64,000 bases of DNA from Compostimonas suwonensis (GTDB lineage Bacteria > Actinomycetota > Actinomycetes > Actinomycetales > Microbacteriaceae). The first letter of the stretch is position 1. Each line of letters starts with the position of its first letter. Shown here in pieces: positions 17,478-27,716 of this stretch. A program made the translations under genes and the position numbers. Location: NCBI RefSeq assembly GCF_002797855.1, contig NZ_PGFB01000002.1:310001-374000 (forward strand), given 5' to 3'. The notes beneath the pieces were generated by a model. That model saw only the letters and a program-made list of their open reading frames with translations, made no database searches and was not told the DNA's origin.

Positions 17478-17500
17478 TGCAAGTATTGCAAGGACTTGCA
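17478..17500. promoter_or_regulatory. LacI-type operator before lacI
   Basis: TGCAAGT (17478-17484) and ACTTGCA (17494-17500) form a perfect 7-bp inverted repeat with a 9-bp spacer, ending 3 bp from the lacI start codon. Extra TTGCAA and TTGCGCA half-sites follow to about 17512. Position indicates autoregulation. Confidence 0.55.
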
Positions 17501-17577
17501 ACAATGCGCAAGAAGATGTCAGCCCGGCATCCGGCACGCCTCGGGCGCTCCCGCCCGGGCGGCCCTACGATGGGACG

Positions 17578-18411
17578 ATGCCGAGCACGGTGAGCGCACT
17601 CCTCCGGTCGAGTCATCCGGGGCCCTGCCTCGCGGTCACCGCCCTCGCGATCATCCTCGCCGTCGGCATCGGCGCACCGCCCCTCGTGATCGTCGTGCTC
17701 GCGCTCGCCGTCTTCGCGGGACAGCTCTCGGTGGGCCTCTCCAACGACTGGCTCGACGCCGACCGTGACCGCCAAGCCGGCCGCGCCGACAAGCCGATCG
17801 CGCGCGGCTGGATCTCAGTCTCCGCCGTTCGCACCGCCGCCGTCGCGACCCTCGCGGCCGCGGTGCTGCTCTCGTTCCTGCTCGGCTTCTTCGCGGGAGC
17901 GGCCCACACGATCGCCCTCGTGAGCGCCTGGGCCTACAACGCCGTGCTCAAGAACTCGGCTCTCTCGGTTCTCCCCTACGCGCTGAGCTTCGGCCTGCTC
18001 GCGACCGTGCCCGGGTTCGCCCTGCCCCAGCCGAGCCTCACCGCGTGGTGGGTGATCGCCTTCGCCGCGCTGCTCGGCTCCGCGGCCCACTTCGCCAACG
18101 TGCTGCCGGACCTCGACGACGACCGGAGGACGGGCATCCGGGGTCTGCCGCACCGGCTCGGCAGGCGGGTCTCCGGCGTCACCGCGTTCGTGCTGCTCGC
18201 GGCGGCGTCGATCATCGTGGTCTTCGCGAGCGGGACCGAGCCCGGCATCCTCTCGCTCGCGGGCCTGGGCCTCGACCTCGTGATCGCGATCGCGGGCGTC
18301 GTGCACGTGCTCACCCGGCCGTCGACCCGCCTGCTCTTCCAGCTCATCATCGCGAGCGCGATCGTCAACGTCGTGCTGCTCGCGACGGCGGGCAGCCGGA
18401 TCCTCGTCTGA
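17578..18411 (+). CDS. UbiA-family prenyltransferase
   Basis: A 277-residue integral membrane prenyltransferase with eight to nine helices. The two Mg-diphosphate-binding Asp clusters are present: NDWLDADRD near residue 55 and DLDDDRRTG near residue 180. These enzymes transfer a prenyl chain to an aromatic acceptor such as a quinone head group or chlorophyllide. Nothing nearby identifies the acceptor. ATG 17578 is 6 nt after TACGAT, with no Shine-Dalgarno, so it is probably leaderless. Confidence 0.88.
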   Translation: MPSTVSALLRSSHPGPCLAVTALAIILAVGIGAPPLVIVVLALAVFAGQLSVGLSNDWLDADRDRQAGRADKPIARGWISVSAVRTAAVATLAAAVLLSFLLGFFAGAAHTIALVSAWAYNAVLKNSALSVLPYALSFGLLATVPGFALPQPSLTAWWVIAFAALLGSAAHFANVLPDLDDDRRTGIRGLPHRLGRRVSGVTAFVLLAAASIIVVFASGTEPGILSLAGLGLDLVIAIAGVVHVLTRPSTRLLFQLIIASAIVNVVLLATAGSRILV

Positions 18412-18438
18412 CGCCGCTCGCCGGGCCGCGGCGGGTCG

Positions 18439-18933
18439 CTAGCGCAAGACCTCGACGAGTGTCACCCAGGCGAAGATCACGCCGAAGACGAAACCGAGGA
18501 TCATGCCGGCCGCGATCCAGTACAGGCCGCCGCCCAAGCCGGCCGCGAGCAGCGCACCGCCCACGAGGAACGGCGCGAGGGGCGCGGCGCCCGCGACGTT
18601 CTTGACCGTCTTCTGCAGCGCGGAGGTGTGCGTGTCGCGCGCGACCACCCGGGTGGCGTTGACCTGGAAGACGCACAGCACGACGGTCGAGGCGAGCACG
18701 ATCCAGCCGAGAACCGATCCGGCGACATCCGGCATGAGCCCGATGGCGCCCACCACGATGACGAGCACGAACAGACCGATCGTGGCCGCGGCCCGCGCGG
18801 GGATCGTCGGCGCCGCGAGGACGACCGAGATGTTGACCGACATCGCCACGATCAGCAGGCCCGCGAAGGCCGCCGCCGCGCCGACCGTCGCGACGAAGAA
18901 GTCCGACCAGTCCGCGAGCTCGAGTGCATCCAT
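18439..18933 (-). CDS. Integral membrane protein of unknown function
   Basis: A 164-residue protein with about five predicted helices, the first ATVGAAAAFAGLLIVAMSVN near residue 17, the next ATIGLFVLVIVVGAIGLM, and two more in the C-terminal third. The N-terminal FVATVGAAAAFAGLLFVA pattern is common in small uncharacterised actinobacterial membrane proteins. It begins 10 nt after the kinase gene stop, so the two are probably co-transcribed. No function can be assigned. Confidence 0.75.
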   Translation of the reverse strand: MDALELADWSDFFVATVGAAAAFAGLLIVAMSVNISVVLAAPTIPARAAATIGLFVLVIVVGAIGLMPDVAGSVLGWIVLASTVVLCVFQVNATRVVARDTHTSALQKTVKNVAGAAPLAPFLVGGALLAAGLGGGLYWIAAGMILGFVFGVIFAWVTLVEVLR

Positions 18934-18942
18934 GACGGGAAA

Positions 18943-19611
18943 CTACACCAGCACGACCAGCTGCGCGCCCTCGCGACTCGCCTCGACGACCCGCGCGTTG
19001 GCCTCGTCGCTGCGGCGCACCCACTCCTCGGCCTCCTCGCGCGAACGGCCGTGCTCGACGTGCCTCGCGATGAGACGCTCGACCCGCAGCTCGTCGTCGG
19101 CCTGCAGATACCAGACCTCGGCGAGCGAGCGGCGCGCCCTGCTCCACTCGGGCTCGGGCGAGAGCAGGTAGTTGCCCTCGACGATCACCCAGCGGATGCC
19201 GGGACCGATCGGGATGGCTCCCGCCACGGGCTCCTCGAGCTCACGGCGGAACTCGGGCGCGTACACGACGCCGTCGCCCTCTCCCTCGCCCGCGATCCTC
19301 TCGATCAGAGCACGGAACCCCGCCGCGTCGAAAGTGTCGACGGCCCCTTTGCGATCGGCGAGACCGGAGAGCTCGAGCACCGCCTGTGCGAGATGGAAGC
19401 CGTCCATCGGCACGACCACGGCCTGCTCGCCCAGCTCCGCCGCCAGACGCGCCGCGAGGGTGGACTTGCCGGCGCCGGGAGCGCCCGCGAGGCCGAGGAG
19501 CACGCGGCGCCCGCTCGGAACGGGCAGGGCGCGCGCACGCTCGGCGAGGGCCGCGACATCCGCTTCGACCGCGATCGGGCCGCTCGTGGAGGCGTTCACG
19601 CTCACCGACAC
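18943..19611 (-). CDS. Nucleoside/sugar kinase of the uridine kinase / PRK P-loop family
   Basis: A 222-residue P-loop kinase. Walker A GAPGAGKSTLA near residue 43, then VVPMDGFHLA with the catalytic Asp, and IVEGNYLLSPEPEW near residue 145 give the phosphoribulokinase/uridine-kinase fold. The compact length fits the YggC/FrcK-like group sometimes annotated as fructose transport kinase or pantothenate-kinase-like. True substrate unknown. It heads a short minus-strand unit with the membrane protein. Confidence 0.82.
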   Translation of the reverse strand: MSVSVNASTSGPIAVEADVAALAERARALPVPSGRRVLLGLAGAPGAGKSTLAARLAAELGEQAVVVPMDGFHLAQAVLELSGLADRKGAVDTFDAAGFRALIERIAGEGEGDGVVYAPEFRRELEEPVAGAIPIGPGIRWVIVEGNYLLSPEPEWSRARRSLAEVWYLQADDELRVERLIARHVEHGRSREEAEEWVRRSDEANARVVEASREGAQLVVLV

Positions 19612-19694
19612 ACCTTTCGCTCGCTGGGCGTGTCGAGTCTAATCCGCGGATACGCGGGTAAAATCGCCGTGCACGCGAGTGAGAGGCCGTGATC

Positions 19695-20864
19695 ATGCGT
19701 CGACCGGGTGGCCTGTGGGCCGCGATCGCGATCTCGGCCGCCCTCGCGACGACGATCCTGGGCGGCTCCCCGGCCCTCGCCGAGGACTATCCCTCGTGGT
19801 CGGACGTCGAGGCGGCGAAGGGCGACGAGACGGCCAAGCAGGCCGAGGTCGACAGGATCTCCACTCTCTTGACGGGCCTCGAGGCCCGCGCCGCGGAGCT
19901 CGGAGACGCGGCCGTGCAGAAGGGCGCGGAGTACGGCCAGGCGCAGGCCGATCTGCAGCGGGCGTCGACGCGCGCCGACACCATCCAGCAGCAGGCCGAC
20001 GCGGCCGACGCGGCCGCGGAGACGACCACCCAGCAGGTGGGGCGCCTCGCCGCCCAGATCTACCGCTCGGGCGGAGACGGCCTCGGGCTCGACGCCCTGT
20101 TCGATGAGGATCAGGCCGACGCCCTGCTCTACCGCCTCGGGGCCATGAGCAAGCTCACCGAGCAGGCCGGCAGCATGCAGGAGCAGGCGGAGGCGCAGAA
20201 GAACACCGCGAGCCTGCTGAGCGAGCAGGCCGGGATCGAGCGGACCGAGCGTGACCGCCTCGCCGCCGAGGCGCAGAAGCGGCTCGACGAGGCGCGCGCC
20301 GCGCAGGAGGCGGCCGACGCCGAGGTGGAGCAGCAGAAGCAGCTGAGCGAGACCCTGTACGCGCAGCTCGCCTCGCTGAAGGACACGACCGCGCAGCTCG
20401 AGGAGTCGTACCGGCAGGGTCAGATCGCGGCCGAGCAGTACCGTCAGCAGCAGGAGGCCGCAGCTCGCGACGCCGCCGCGGAGAGCGACGACGACGACAG
20501 CAGCGGAGGCGGTGATGGCGGGGGCCTCGTCCCCCCTCCCCCGGGTGCCGTCATCGCCGATCCGGCGACAGCCAAGGCCTACGCCCAGGAGCAGCTGAAC
20601 GCCCGCGGCTGGGGCGGCAACGAGTTCAACTGCCTCGTCGCGCTGTGGAACCGGGAGTCGGGCTGGCGGGTGACGGCACGCAATCCGAGCAGCGGGGCCT
20701 ACGGCATCCCGCAGTCCCTCCCGGGCAGCAAGATGGCCAGCGCCGGCGCCGACTGGCAGACGAACGCGGCCACTCAGGTCAACTGGGGCCTCGGCTACAT
20801 CGCCGCGCGATACGGCTCGCCCTGCGGCGCCTGGGCGCACTCCCAGAACGTCGGCTGGTACTGA
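19695..20864 (+). CDS. Secreted coiled-coil protein with C-terminal transglycosylase-like domain
   Basis: A 389-residue exported protein. Signal peptide: MRRPGGLWAAIAIS up to GSPALAEDY, cleaved near residue 33. Residues about 40-255 are Ala/Glu/Gln-rich heptads, a long coiled coil as in PcsB or NlpC-associated proteins. An acidic SDDDDSSGGGDG linker follows. The last 100 residues (YAQEQLNARGWGGNEFNCLVALWN to the C-terminus) are an SLT/lysozyme-like domain; the Glu in WNRESGWR is the expected catalytic acid and AYGIPQ the following motif. Probably cleaves or regulates cleavage of peptidoglycan at division. ATG 19695 is chosen because GAGAGG is 8 nt away; GTG 19689 is too close. Confidence 0.85.
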   Translation: MRRPGGLWAAIAISAALATTILGGSPALAEDYPSWSDVEAAKGDETAKQAEVDRISTLLTGLEARAAELGDAAVQKGAEYGQAQADLQRASTRADTIQQQADAADAAAETTTQQVGRLAAQIYRSGGDGLGLDALFDEDQADALLYRLGAMSKLTEQAGSMQEQAEAQKNTASLLSEQAGIERTERDRLAAEAQKRLDEARAAQEAADAEVEQQKQLSETLYAQLASLKDTTAQLEESYRQGQIAAEQYRQQQEAAARDAAAESDDDDSSGGGDGGGLVPPPPGAVIADPATAKAYAQEQLNARGWGGNEFNCLVALWNRESGWRVTARNPSSGAYGIPQSLPGSKMASAGADWQTNAATQVNWGLGYIAARYGSPCGAWAHSQNVGWY

Positions 20865-20909
20865 GCGCCCGTTGTCGACACCGTGAGCTCGGTGCGGGAA
20901 ACCCGAGAA

Positions 20910-20945
20910 ACAACGTTGTCTTCTTGATCGAGCGCAGCGTAAACT
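20910..20945 (+). promoter_or_regulatory. Promoter with overlapping CG-centred palindrome upstream of the GH1 gene
   Basis: ACAACGTTGT (20910-20919) is a perfect 10-bp palindrome with a central CG, the form used by LacI-family repressors. Its right half overlaps a -35-like TTGTCT (20916-20921), followed after 18 bp by a -10-like TAAACT (20940-20945). A GC-rich hairpin GGTCCGCT/AGCGGACC (20998-21021) lies in the leader. Suggests sugar-responsive repression by a regulator encoded elsewhere. Confidence 0.45.
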
Positions 20946-21056
20946 CGGTAGCTGTCGACATCGCGGCCGATTCGCCGGCGCGCGAGCTCGACGATCGGGT
21001 CCGCTTCCCCGGGAGCGGACCGCACGCCAGCACCGACGGAAAGGCCACTCTCACCC

Positions 21057-22496
21057 ATGGGTAACAGCACCGGCAACCCCGACTACCGCGACTCGGGGCT
21101 CGAGTTCTCCGCCGACTTCGTGTTCGGCTCCGCGACCGCCTCGTACCAGATCGAGGGGGCCGTGGACGAGGACGGACGCGGGCCATCGATCTGGGACACC
21201 TTCAGCCACACCCCCGGCCTCGTCTGGAACGGCGACACGGGCGACGTCGCCGACGACCACTACCACCGCCTCGACGACGACCTCGACCTCATGAAGAGCC
21301 TGGGCCTCGAGGCCTACCGCTTCTCGATCGCCTGGCCGCGCATCCAGCCGAACGGGCGCGGTCCGGCCAACGAGAAGGGCATGGCCTTCTACGAGCGGCT
21401 CGTCGACGGGCTGATCGCCCGCGGCATCCGCCCCATCGCGACCCTCTACCACTGGGATCTGCCCCAGGCGCTCGAAGACGAGGGCGGCTGGACCAGCCGT
21501 GCGACGGCCTACGCCTTCGCCGACTACGCGCGCATCGTCGGCGAACGCCTCGGCGACCGGGTCGAGACCTGGACGACCCTCAACGAGCCGTGGTGCTCGG
21601 CCTACCTCGGCTACGGCTCGGGCGCGCACGCCCCCGGCCGCACCGACGGAGCCGCGGCCCTCACGGCGGTGCACCACCTCAACCTCGCCCACGGCCTCGC
21701 GATCCTCGCGCTCAGAGACGTCGTGCGCAACGACCCCGACTTCTCGATCACCCTCAACCTGCACGTGCTGCGCGGCGAGGGCGAGACGGGGCCCGAGGCC
21801 GTGCGCCAGATCGACGGCATCGCCAACCGGGTCTTCCTCGGCCCGCTGCTGAAGGGCGAATACCCCGCCGACGTCTTCGACGACACCGCGTCGGTCACCG
21901 ACTGGTCGTTCGTCGAGCCCGGCGACCTCGAGATCATCCACCAGCCGCTCGACGTGCTCGGCGTCAACTACTACTCGACCACCCTCGTGCGCGTCTGGGA
22001 CGGCGTCTCCGAGCGCCAGAGCAGCGACGGACACAAGGATGTCGGGGGCTCGGCCTGGCCCGGAGCAGACCGCATCGAGTTCCTGCAGCAGCCCGGCCCG
22101 TACACGGCGATGGGCTGGAACATCGAGCCCTCCGGCCTCGAGGAGCTGCTCGTCTCGCTGCACGAGCAGTTCCCCGGCCAGCCGCTCATGGTCACCGAGA
22201 ACGGCGCCGCCTTCGACGACGTCGTCGTGCTCGACGAGAACGGCCCCGCGGTGCACGACGACGACCGCATCGACTTCCTGCGCCGGCACTTCACCGCGGC
22301 GCACCGGGCGATGGCGCGCGGCGTCGACCTGCGCGGGTACCAGGTCTGGTCGTTGATGGACAACTTCGAGTGGGGCTACGGGTACTCGAAGCGGTTCGGG
22401 ATCGTACGCGTCGACTACGACACGCTCGAACGGCTGCCGAAGGACAGCGCGCACTGGTACTCGGAGCTCGTGAAGACGCACCGCATCCCCGACTAG
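21057..22496 (+). CDS. GH1 beta-glucosidase
   Basis: A 479-residue cytoplasmic GH1 enzyme. N-terminal [20 protein letters not shown], acid/base Glu in [10 protein letters not shown] near residue 170, and nucleophile Glu in [11 protein letters not shown] near residue 380 are all present, plus [13 protein letters not shown]. Hydrolyses beta-1,4-glucosides such as cellobiose to glucose. Length is normal. ATG 21057 has GAAAGG 13 nt upstream. No transporter is adjacent; control probably through the palindrome at 20910-20919. Confidence 0.95.
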   Translation: MGNSTGNPDYRDSGLEFSADFVFGSATASYQIEGAVDEDGRGPSIWDTFSHTPGLVWNGDTGDVADDHYHRLDDDLDLMKSLGLEAYRFSIAWPRIQPNGRGPANEKGMAFYERLVDGLIARGIRPIATLYHWDLPQALEDEGGWTSRATAYAFADYARIVGERLGDRVETWTTLNEPWCSAYLGYGSGAHAPGRTDGAAALTAVHHLNLAHGLAILALRDVVRNDPDFSITLNLHVLRGEGETGPEAVRQIDGIANRVFLGPLLKGEYPADVFDDTASVTDWSFVEPGDLEIIHQPLDVLGVNYYSTTLVRVWDGVSERQSSDGHKDVGGSAWPGADRIEFLQQPGPYTAMGWNIEPSGLEELLVSLHEQFPGQPLMVTENGAAFDDVVVLDENGPAVHDDDRIDFLRRHFTAAHRAMARGVDLRGYQVWSLMDNFEWGYGYSKRFGIVRVDYDTLERLPKDSAHWYSELVKTHRIPD

Positions 22497-22500
22497 GCTT

Positions 22501-22531
22501 CGATCGGTGCGGTCTGCAGCCGCACCGATCG
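22501..22531. repeat. Short palindrome between GH1 and aldo/keto reductase genes
   Basis: CGATCGGTGCGG (22501-22512) and CCGCACCGATCG (22520-22531) pair perfectly around a 7-nt loop, directly after the GH1 stop. It may end the GH1 transcript or act as an operator for the next gene; no T run follows. Confidence 0.6.
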
Positions 22532-22555
22532 ATCGCACGACGGGAAGGTCCAGAA

Positions 22556-23527
<972 letters not shown>

Positions 23528-23542
23528 AGCCCTCGCTCCGAC

Positions 23543-24508
23543 ATGGCGCTCAAGCTCCTCTACCTGCACGGCACGGGTCCTCAGTCCGAGAGCTCCGACC
23601 GCGCGAGGATCGAGGCTCACCTGGAGCTCGTCGGCGGGCTCGCCCCCGCCGACGTGCACCTCGTGGACTGGGTCGACTCCACGGCGCACCTCGCCTACCT
23701 CGACGTGACCCCGGCCCTGCCCGCTGAACGGTACCCGCTGCCCTCGCCCGCCCGACGCGGCCTCGTTCCCGCCGGCACGGCGTCCCTCGCGCACGCGGCG
23801 GCGCTCGAGGAGGCGGCCGAGAGCGCACAGCGGCCGCTCGACGCCGAGCAGGTGGCCGGAGGGCTCGCGGCGGCGGTCGCCGAGACGGCGCGCGGCGAGC
23901 AGCGGGAGGAGGGCGGCATCCTCACCGCCTCGCCCTTCGCCGAGCTCGGGCTCCAGGTGCTCACGAACCATCTCGTCGACCACCGCCCCGAATACACCAA
24001 TGCCGCGACCGTGTTCCTCGGAGCGGTCGCGCGGTACCTCGAAGACGGGCCCGCCTTCCGCGCGAGCATCCGCGAGGCGATCGCCGAGCACACGAACCGG
24101 GGCGACACGCTGCTCGTGGTCGGCCACAGCCTCGGCGGGGTGGCCGCGCTCGACGTGCTCACCGGGGTTCCGGACGAGCCCGAGGTGGATGCCGCGGCCG
24201 TCGAGCTGCTCGTCACCGCCGGCTGCCAGGCGCCCTGGCTCTACCTCATGCATGCGCTCGCGAGCCTGAGCACCGAGGTGACCCAGACGGAGCCGTTCTC
24301 CCCCTGGCTCAACGTCTACGACGAGCGCGACCTGCTCGCCTTCTGCGTCGAACGGGTCTTCGCCGACCGGCCGGGTCGACGGGTCGACGTCGAGGTGTCG
24401 AGCCATCTGCCCTTCCTCACGGCGCACGGGCACTACCTCGACGATCCGGCCTTCTACCGGGCGATCGGGGCGGCTCGGCGCACCTTCGCGGCGAGCCGCA
24501 CATCGTGA
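23543..24508 (+). CDS. Lipase-like alpha/beta hydrolase
   Basis: A 321-residue protein beginning LKLLYLHGTGPQ. The nucleophile elbow is VVGHSLGGVAALD near residue 195, and VSSHLPFLTAHGHYL may supply the catalytic His near the C-terminus. The long helical middle (about residues 65-150) is unusual for a simple esterase and could be a lid. No signal peptide. It lies 16 nt after the reductase gene and overlaps the next gene by 4 nt. Substrate unknown. Confidence 0.7.
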   Translation: MALKLLYLHGTGPQSESSDRARIEAHLELVGGLAPADVHLVDWVDSTAHLAYLDVTPALPAERYPLPSPARRGLVPAGTASLAHAAALEEAAESAQRPLDAEQVAGGLAAAVAETARGEQREEGGILTASPFAELGLQVLTNHLVDHRPEYTNAATVFLGAVARYLEDGPAFRASIREAIAEHTNRGDTLLVVGHSLGGVAALDVLTGVPDEPEVDAAAVELLVTAGCQAPWLYLMHALASLSTEVTQTEPFSPWLNVYDERDLLAFCVERVFADRPGRRVDVEVSSHLPFLTAHGHYLDDPAFYRAIGAARRTFAASRTS

Positions 24509-24969
24509 GCGCCCTGACGATCGGCGTGCGCGATCACGACCCGCGTGCGGCATCCGGCCGGCTCGCCGTCGTGACGCTGCTCGCCACCCGGCTCGACGAC
24601 CCGCTGCCCGAGATCGTCGACCGCCGCGACCTCGAGCTGGGCGCCGACACCCTCGTGCGCGCCGCCGAGGCCCTGCACGAGCTGCTGGCGCAGCTCTCGA
24701 CGCTCACCGTGGACGAGACGGTCCTGGTGCTCCCCGTGACGCGATCGACGTACGAGGAGGCGCTCGCGAGCGTCGGCGGCGACGCGGGCCTCGCACTCGC
24801 CGCCTACGACCCGGAGGCCCTGCCGCGGCTCTCCGGGTTCACGGCGCGCCCTCTGCCCCGCCGGCTCACCGGCCAGCTCGCCGCGTGGGGCGCCCACGTC
24901 GGGCGGCCGTGGGCCCGGGCGCACCAGGAGGCGGCACTCGCGGCGCTCGGCGCGGCCCCTGTCTCCTGA
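24505..24969 (+). CDS. Hypothetical protein, co-transcribed with the lipase-like gene
   Basis: A 154-residue protein starting at GTG 24505, which overlaps the upstream stop as GTGA. It is Leu/Ala-rich with alternating strands and helices (RLAVVTLLATRLDDPLPEIV, then TVLVLPVTRSTYEEALASV) and no clear motif or membrane segment. The tight overlap suggests it works with, or is translated together with, the hydrolase. No family recognised. Confidence 0.65.
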   Translation: MSALTIGVRDHDPRAASGRLAVVTLLATRLDDPLPEIVDRRDLELGADTLVRAAEALHELLAQLSTLTVDETVLVLPVTRSTYEEALASVGGDAGLALAAYDPEALPRLSGFTARPLPRRLTGQLAAWGAHVGRPWARAHQEAALAALGAAPVS

Positions 24970-25029
24970 GGCCTCGCACCGTTGAGGCCTCGCACCGTTC
25001 GCCGGCTCTGCTCCGCTCCGCTCTCGACC

Positions 25030-25085
25030 GCGGCCTTGTTCGCGACCGCCCGGCGCCGGGGCTCGTCGCCCGCGAACAAGGCCGC
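25030..25085. terminator. Inverted repeat between convergent genes
   Basis: GCGGCCTTGTTCGCG (25030-25044) and CGCGAACAAGGCCGC (25071-25085) are perfect 15-bp arms around a 26-nt GC-rich spacer, between the hypothetical gene ending at 24969 and the ABC permease gene ending at 25113. Most simply a bidirectional terminator without a T run. Confidence 0.6.
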
Positions 25086-25112
25086 GCTCGACGAACCACA
25101 CGCCGCCCAGCG

Positions 25113-25952
25113 CTACCGCGCGTCGCGGTAGCGCCACATGGTGAGCGAGCCGAAGACGATGATGAGCCCCGCCGACCACGCGATCGTGAGCATAAAACTC
25201 GGCCCGAGCGGCAGCCCGCCCATGAGCTCGCGCACCGAGGTGACGAGCTGTGTGACGGGGTTGACCTCGACGAAGGCCTGCAGCCAGCCCGGCATCGTCG
25301 AGGGGTCGACGAAGATGTTGCTGCCGAAGGTGAGCGGCGTGATGACGATCATGCTCACGCCCATGACGGAGCCCGAGGTGCGCAGGATGAGGCTGAGGAA
25401 CGTCCAGACCCAGCCGAGGCTGAAGGCGAACAACAGGATCAGCAGCACACCGAGAGCCACCCCCGCCACGCCGCCCTCCGGCCGCCAGCCGAGGATGAGC
25501 CCGAGGGTGATCGTCACGATCGAGGAGATCGTGAAGCGCACGGCGTCGCCGAGCAGCATGCCCACGAGAGCCGACGGCCGCCAGATCGGCAGCGAGCGGA
25601 AGCGGTCGAAGACGCCCTTCTCGATGTCGGTGCGCAGAGTCGTGCCGGTGTACATGGTGATCATGATGACGCCCTGCACGAGGATGCCGGGCAGCAGGAA
25701 CTGGATGTAGTCGACCGTGCTCCCTGCGAGCGCGCCGCCGAACAGGAAGGTGAACAGCAGCGTGAACATGATGGGGAAGACCGTCACGTCGAAGAGCTGC
25801 TCGGGCACGTGCTTGATCTTCAGCAGCGCGCGCCAGCCGAAGGCGAGCGAGGTCGAGAGGGGCCCGGGCGGGTTGGGGCGCTCGCCGTCGGCGAGAGCGG
25901 TGAGGATCGCCGAGGTGCGAGCCTCCTCGCGCGCGGTCGCTTGAAGTGTCAT
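25113..25952 (-). CDS. ABC-2 type transporter permease (DrrB-like)
   Basis: A 279-residue permease with six helices ([19 protein letters not shown], then [17 protein letters not shown], and so on). The block [20 protein letters not shown] is the conserved ABC-2 coupling region, and [14 protein letters not shown] precedes the last helix as in DrrB. It exports a drug or lipid with the ATPase encoded upstream. ATG 25952 overlaps the ATPase stop as ATGA, so the two are translationally coupled. Confidence 0.9.
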   Translation of the reverse strand: MTLQATAREEARTSAILTALADGERPNPPGPLSTSLAFGWRALLKIKHVPEQLFDVTVFPIMFTLLFTFLFGGALAGSTVDYIQFLLPGILVQGVIMITMYTGTTLRTDIEKGVFDRFRSLPIWRPSALVGMLLGDAVRFTISSIVTITLGLILGWRPEGGVAGVALGVLLILLFAFSLGWVWTFLSLILRTSGSVMGVSMIVITPLTFGSNIFVDPSTMPGWLQAFVEVNPVTQLVTSVRELMGGLPLGPSFMLTIAWSAGLIIVFGSLTMWRYRDAR

Positions 25953-26929
25953 GCCGCCTCCTCCTTCGTGTTCTCGTCCGTCTCCTCGACCTCGGCCGGA
26001 TGCCCGGTCAGGGCCAGGAACACCTCGTCGAGTGTGGGCTGCCCGAGTGAGAACTGCGCGAGCTCGAGATTCGCCGAGTCGAGGGCCGCGAGGGCCCGGG
26101 TCACGACGCCCGAGCTGTCGACGACGGCCTCGAGGGCGCTCGGGTCGACGCCCTCGCGCACCTCGACGCCGAGCTCGCGCTCGAGGATCTGCTTCGCGGC
26201 ATCCCGCTCGTGCCTGTCCATGACCCGTACCTGCAGCGAGCCGGAGCCGACGGAGGCCTTGAGCTCGGTCGACGTGCCCTCGGCGATGACCCTGCCGCGG
26301 TCGATCACGCTGATGCGATCGGCGAGCTGATCGGCCTCGTCGAGGTACTGCGTCGTCAGGAACACCGTCGTACCGCTCGAGACCATGGCCCGCACGATGT
26401 CCCAGACCTCGTTGCGGCTGCGCGGGTCGAGGCCCGTCGTCGGCTCGTCGAGGAAGAGCAGCTCGGGGGTCACGACGATGCTCGCGGCGATGTCGATGCG
26501 CCGGCGCATACCACCGGAGTACTTCTTCACCTGCCGGTCGGCCGCGTCGCCGAGGTCGAAGGCGTCGAGGAGGTCGTCGGCGCGCTTGGTCGCCTTCTGC
26601 CCCCGGTAGCCGAAGAGCCGGCCGATGAGGCGCAGGTTCTCGCGCCCGGTGAGGTCTTCGTCGACGGAGGCGAACTGCCCCGTGAGGCCGACGCGGCGGC
26701 GCACCTCGTTCGCCTCGGCGACGACGTCTCTGCCGAGCACCCGCGCCGTTCCGCCGTCGGGGCGCGAGAGTGTCGCGAGCATGCGGATCGTCGTCGTCTT
26801 GCCGGCGCCGTTCGGGCCGAGGAACCCGTGCACTCCCCCGCGCGCGATCGCGAGGTCGACCCCGTCGACCGCTCGATTGGTGCCGAACACCTTGACGAGA
26901 CCGTGCGTCTCGACAGCCAGGTCGTTCAT
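25949..26929 (-). CDS. ABC transporter ATP-binding protein (DrrA-like, daunorubicin-resistance family)
   Basis: A 326-residue ATPase. Walker [12 protein letters not shown] near residue 40, signature [15 protein letters not shown], Walker [17 protein letters not shown] and switch [16 protein letters not shown] are in order. The C-terminal 90-residue extension ending [21 protein letters not shown] is the DrrA-type regulatory tail. Forms an exporter with the ABC-2 permease. A TetR gene is divergent 124 bp away and probably represses this pair in response to the exported compound (inference). Confidence 0.93.
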   Translation of the reverse strand: MNDLAVETHGLVKVFGTNRAVDGVDLAIARGGVHGFLGPNGAGKTTTIRMLATLSRPDGGTARVLGRDVVAEANEVRRRVGLTGQFASVDEDLTGRENLRLIGRLFGYRGQKATKRADDLLDAFDLGDAADRQVKKYSGGMRRRIDIAASIVVTPELLFLDEPTTGLDPRSRNEVWDIVRAMVSSGTTVFLTTQYLDEADQLADRISVIDRGRVIAEGTSTELKASVGSGSLQVRVMDRHERDAAKQILERELGVEVREGVDPSALEAVVDSSGVVTRALAALDSANLELAQFSLGQPTLDEVFLALTGHPAEVEETDENTKEEAA

Positions 26930-26954
26930 GCTCTCTCCTTCGGGACTCGCCTAT

Positions 26955-27032
26955 GATCCAACGGACGGGGATCCAACGGACAGGTGCACATTTGTCTACA
27001 CTGTCCACATCGAATGTTCACACTGTACACAT
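26955..27032. promoter_or_regulatory. Divergent promoter region with two pairs of direct repeats
   Basis: GATCCAACGGAC occurs at 26955-26966 and again at 26970-26981 (15-bp period), near the DrrA side. ACACTGTCCACAT (26998-27010) and ACACTGTACACAT (27020-27032), one mismatch and 22 bp apart (two helical turns), lie near the tetR side. Tandem TetR-dimer sites are the likely reading of the second pair. Confidence 0.5.
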
Positions 27033-27053
27033 GGATTCGGAGGTGGCGCAAGC

Positions 27054-27716
27054 ATGATTCCCGGCCCGCATCCCTATCACCACGGCGAGCTCCGCGCCGC
27101 CCTCATCGAGGCCGGGCTCGCCCTCGCCCGCAACGGCGGGCCCGAGGCGGTGGGCCTGCGCGAGGTGACGCGCTCCGCCGGGGTCACCCCCAACGCCGCG
27201 TACCGTCACTTCGCCGACCGTCACGCGCTCGTGCTCGCCGTGGCCCTCGAAGCCCAGGATCGTCTCGCCCAGGCCATGCTCGACCGTATGGACGCCGCGC
27301 CCGAACGCCCGGATGCCGCCGAGCACGCACTCGAACGCCTCCGCGACGTGGGCCTCGGCTACATCCACTTCGCGCGCTCGGAGCCCGGCTGGTTCGAGCT
27401 CGCCTTCCTGACCCAGGACGAGCCGGGCGAGCGGCCGGGCGTCACGGTCGCCGACGGGGTGCCGCCGCCGTACCAGCTGCTGCTCGACGCCCTCGACGCC
27501 CTCGTCGACGCGGGTGTGCTCACCGCCGAGCGCCGCGAGAACGCCGAATGGGCCTGCTGGTCGACCGTCCACGGCTTCGCCGATCTCGTGATCCGCGGCC
27601 CGCTCCGCACTCAGCCGCCCGAGGTCGTCGAGCACCTCGGCACCGTCGCCGTCGAGACGATCATCCGCGGGCTCCGGGCCGGGCAGCAGCAGCCCGGCGT
27701 CGAGTCCGATCTCTAG
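27054..27716 (+). CDS. TetR/AcrR family regulator, divergent to drrAB
   Basis: A 220-residue TetR repressor. HTH region LRAALIEAGLALARNGG followed by LREVTRSAGVTPNAAYRHFADR, residues about 12-57, then a TetR_C-like helical domain (WFELAFLTQDEPGE). Start MIPGPHPYHHGELR at 27054 is shared by many regulators of DrrA-type exporters; GGAGGTGG lies 12 nt upstream. Its stop overlaps, on the other strand, the end of the treZ remnant (27713-27716). Confidence 0.88.
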   Translation: MIPGPHPYHHGELRAALIEAGLALARNGGPEAVGLREVTRSAGVTPNAAYRHFADRHALVLAVALEAQDRLAQAMLDRMDAAPERPDAAEHALERLRDVGLGYIHFARSEPGWFELAFLTQDEPGERPGVTVADGVPPPYQLLLDALDALVDAGVLTAERRENAEWACWSTVHGFADLVIRGPLRTQPPEVVEHLGTVAVETIIRGLRAGQQQPGVESDL

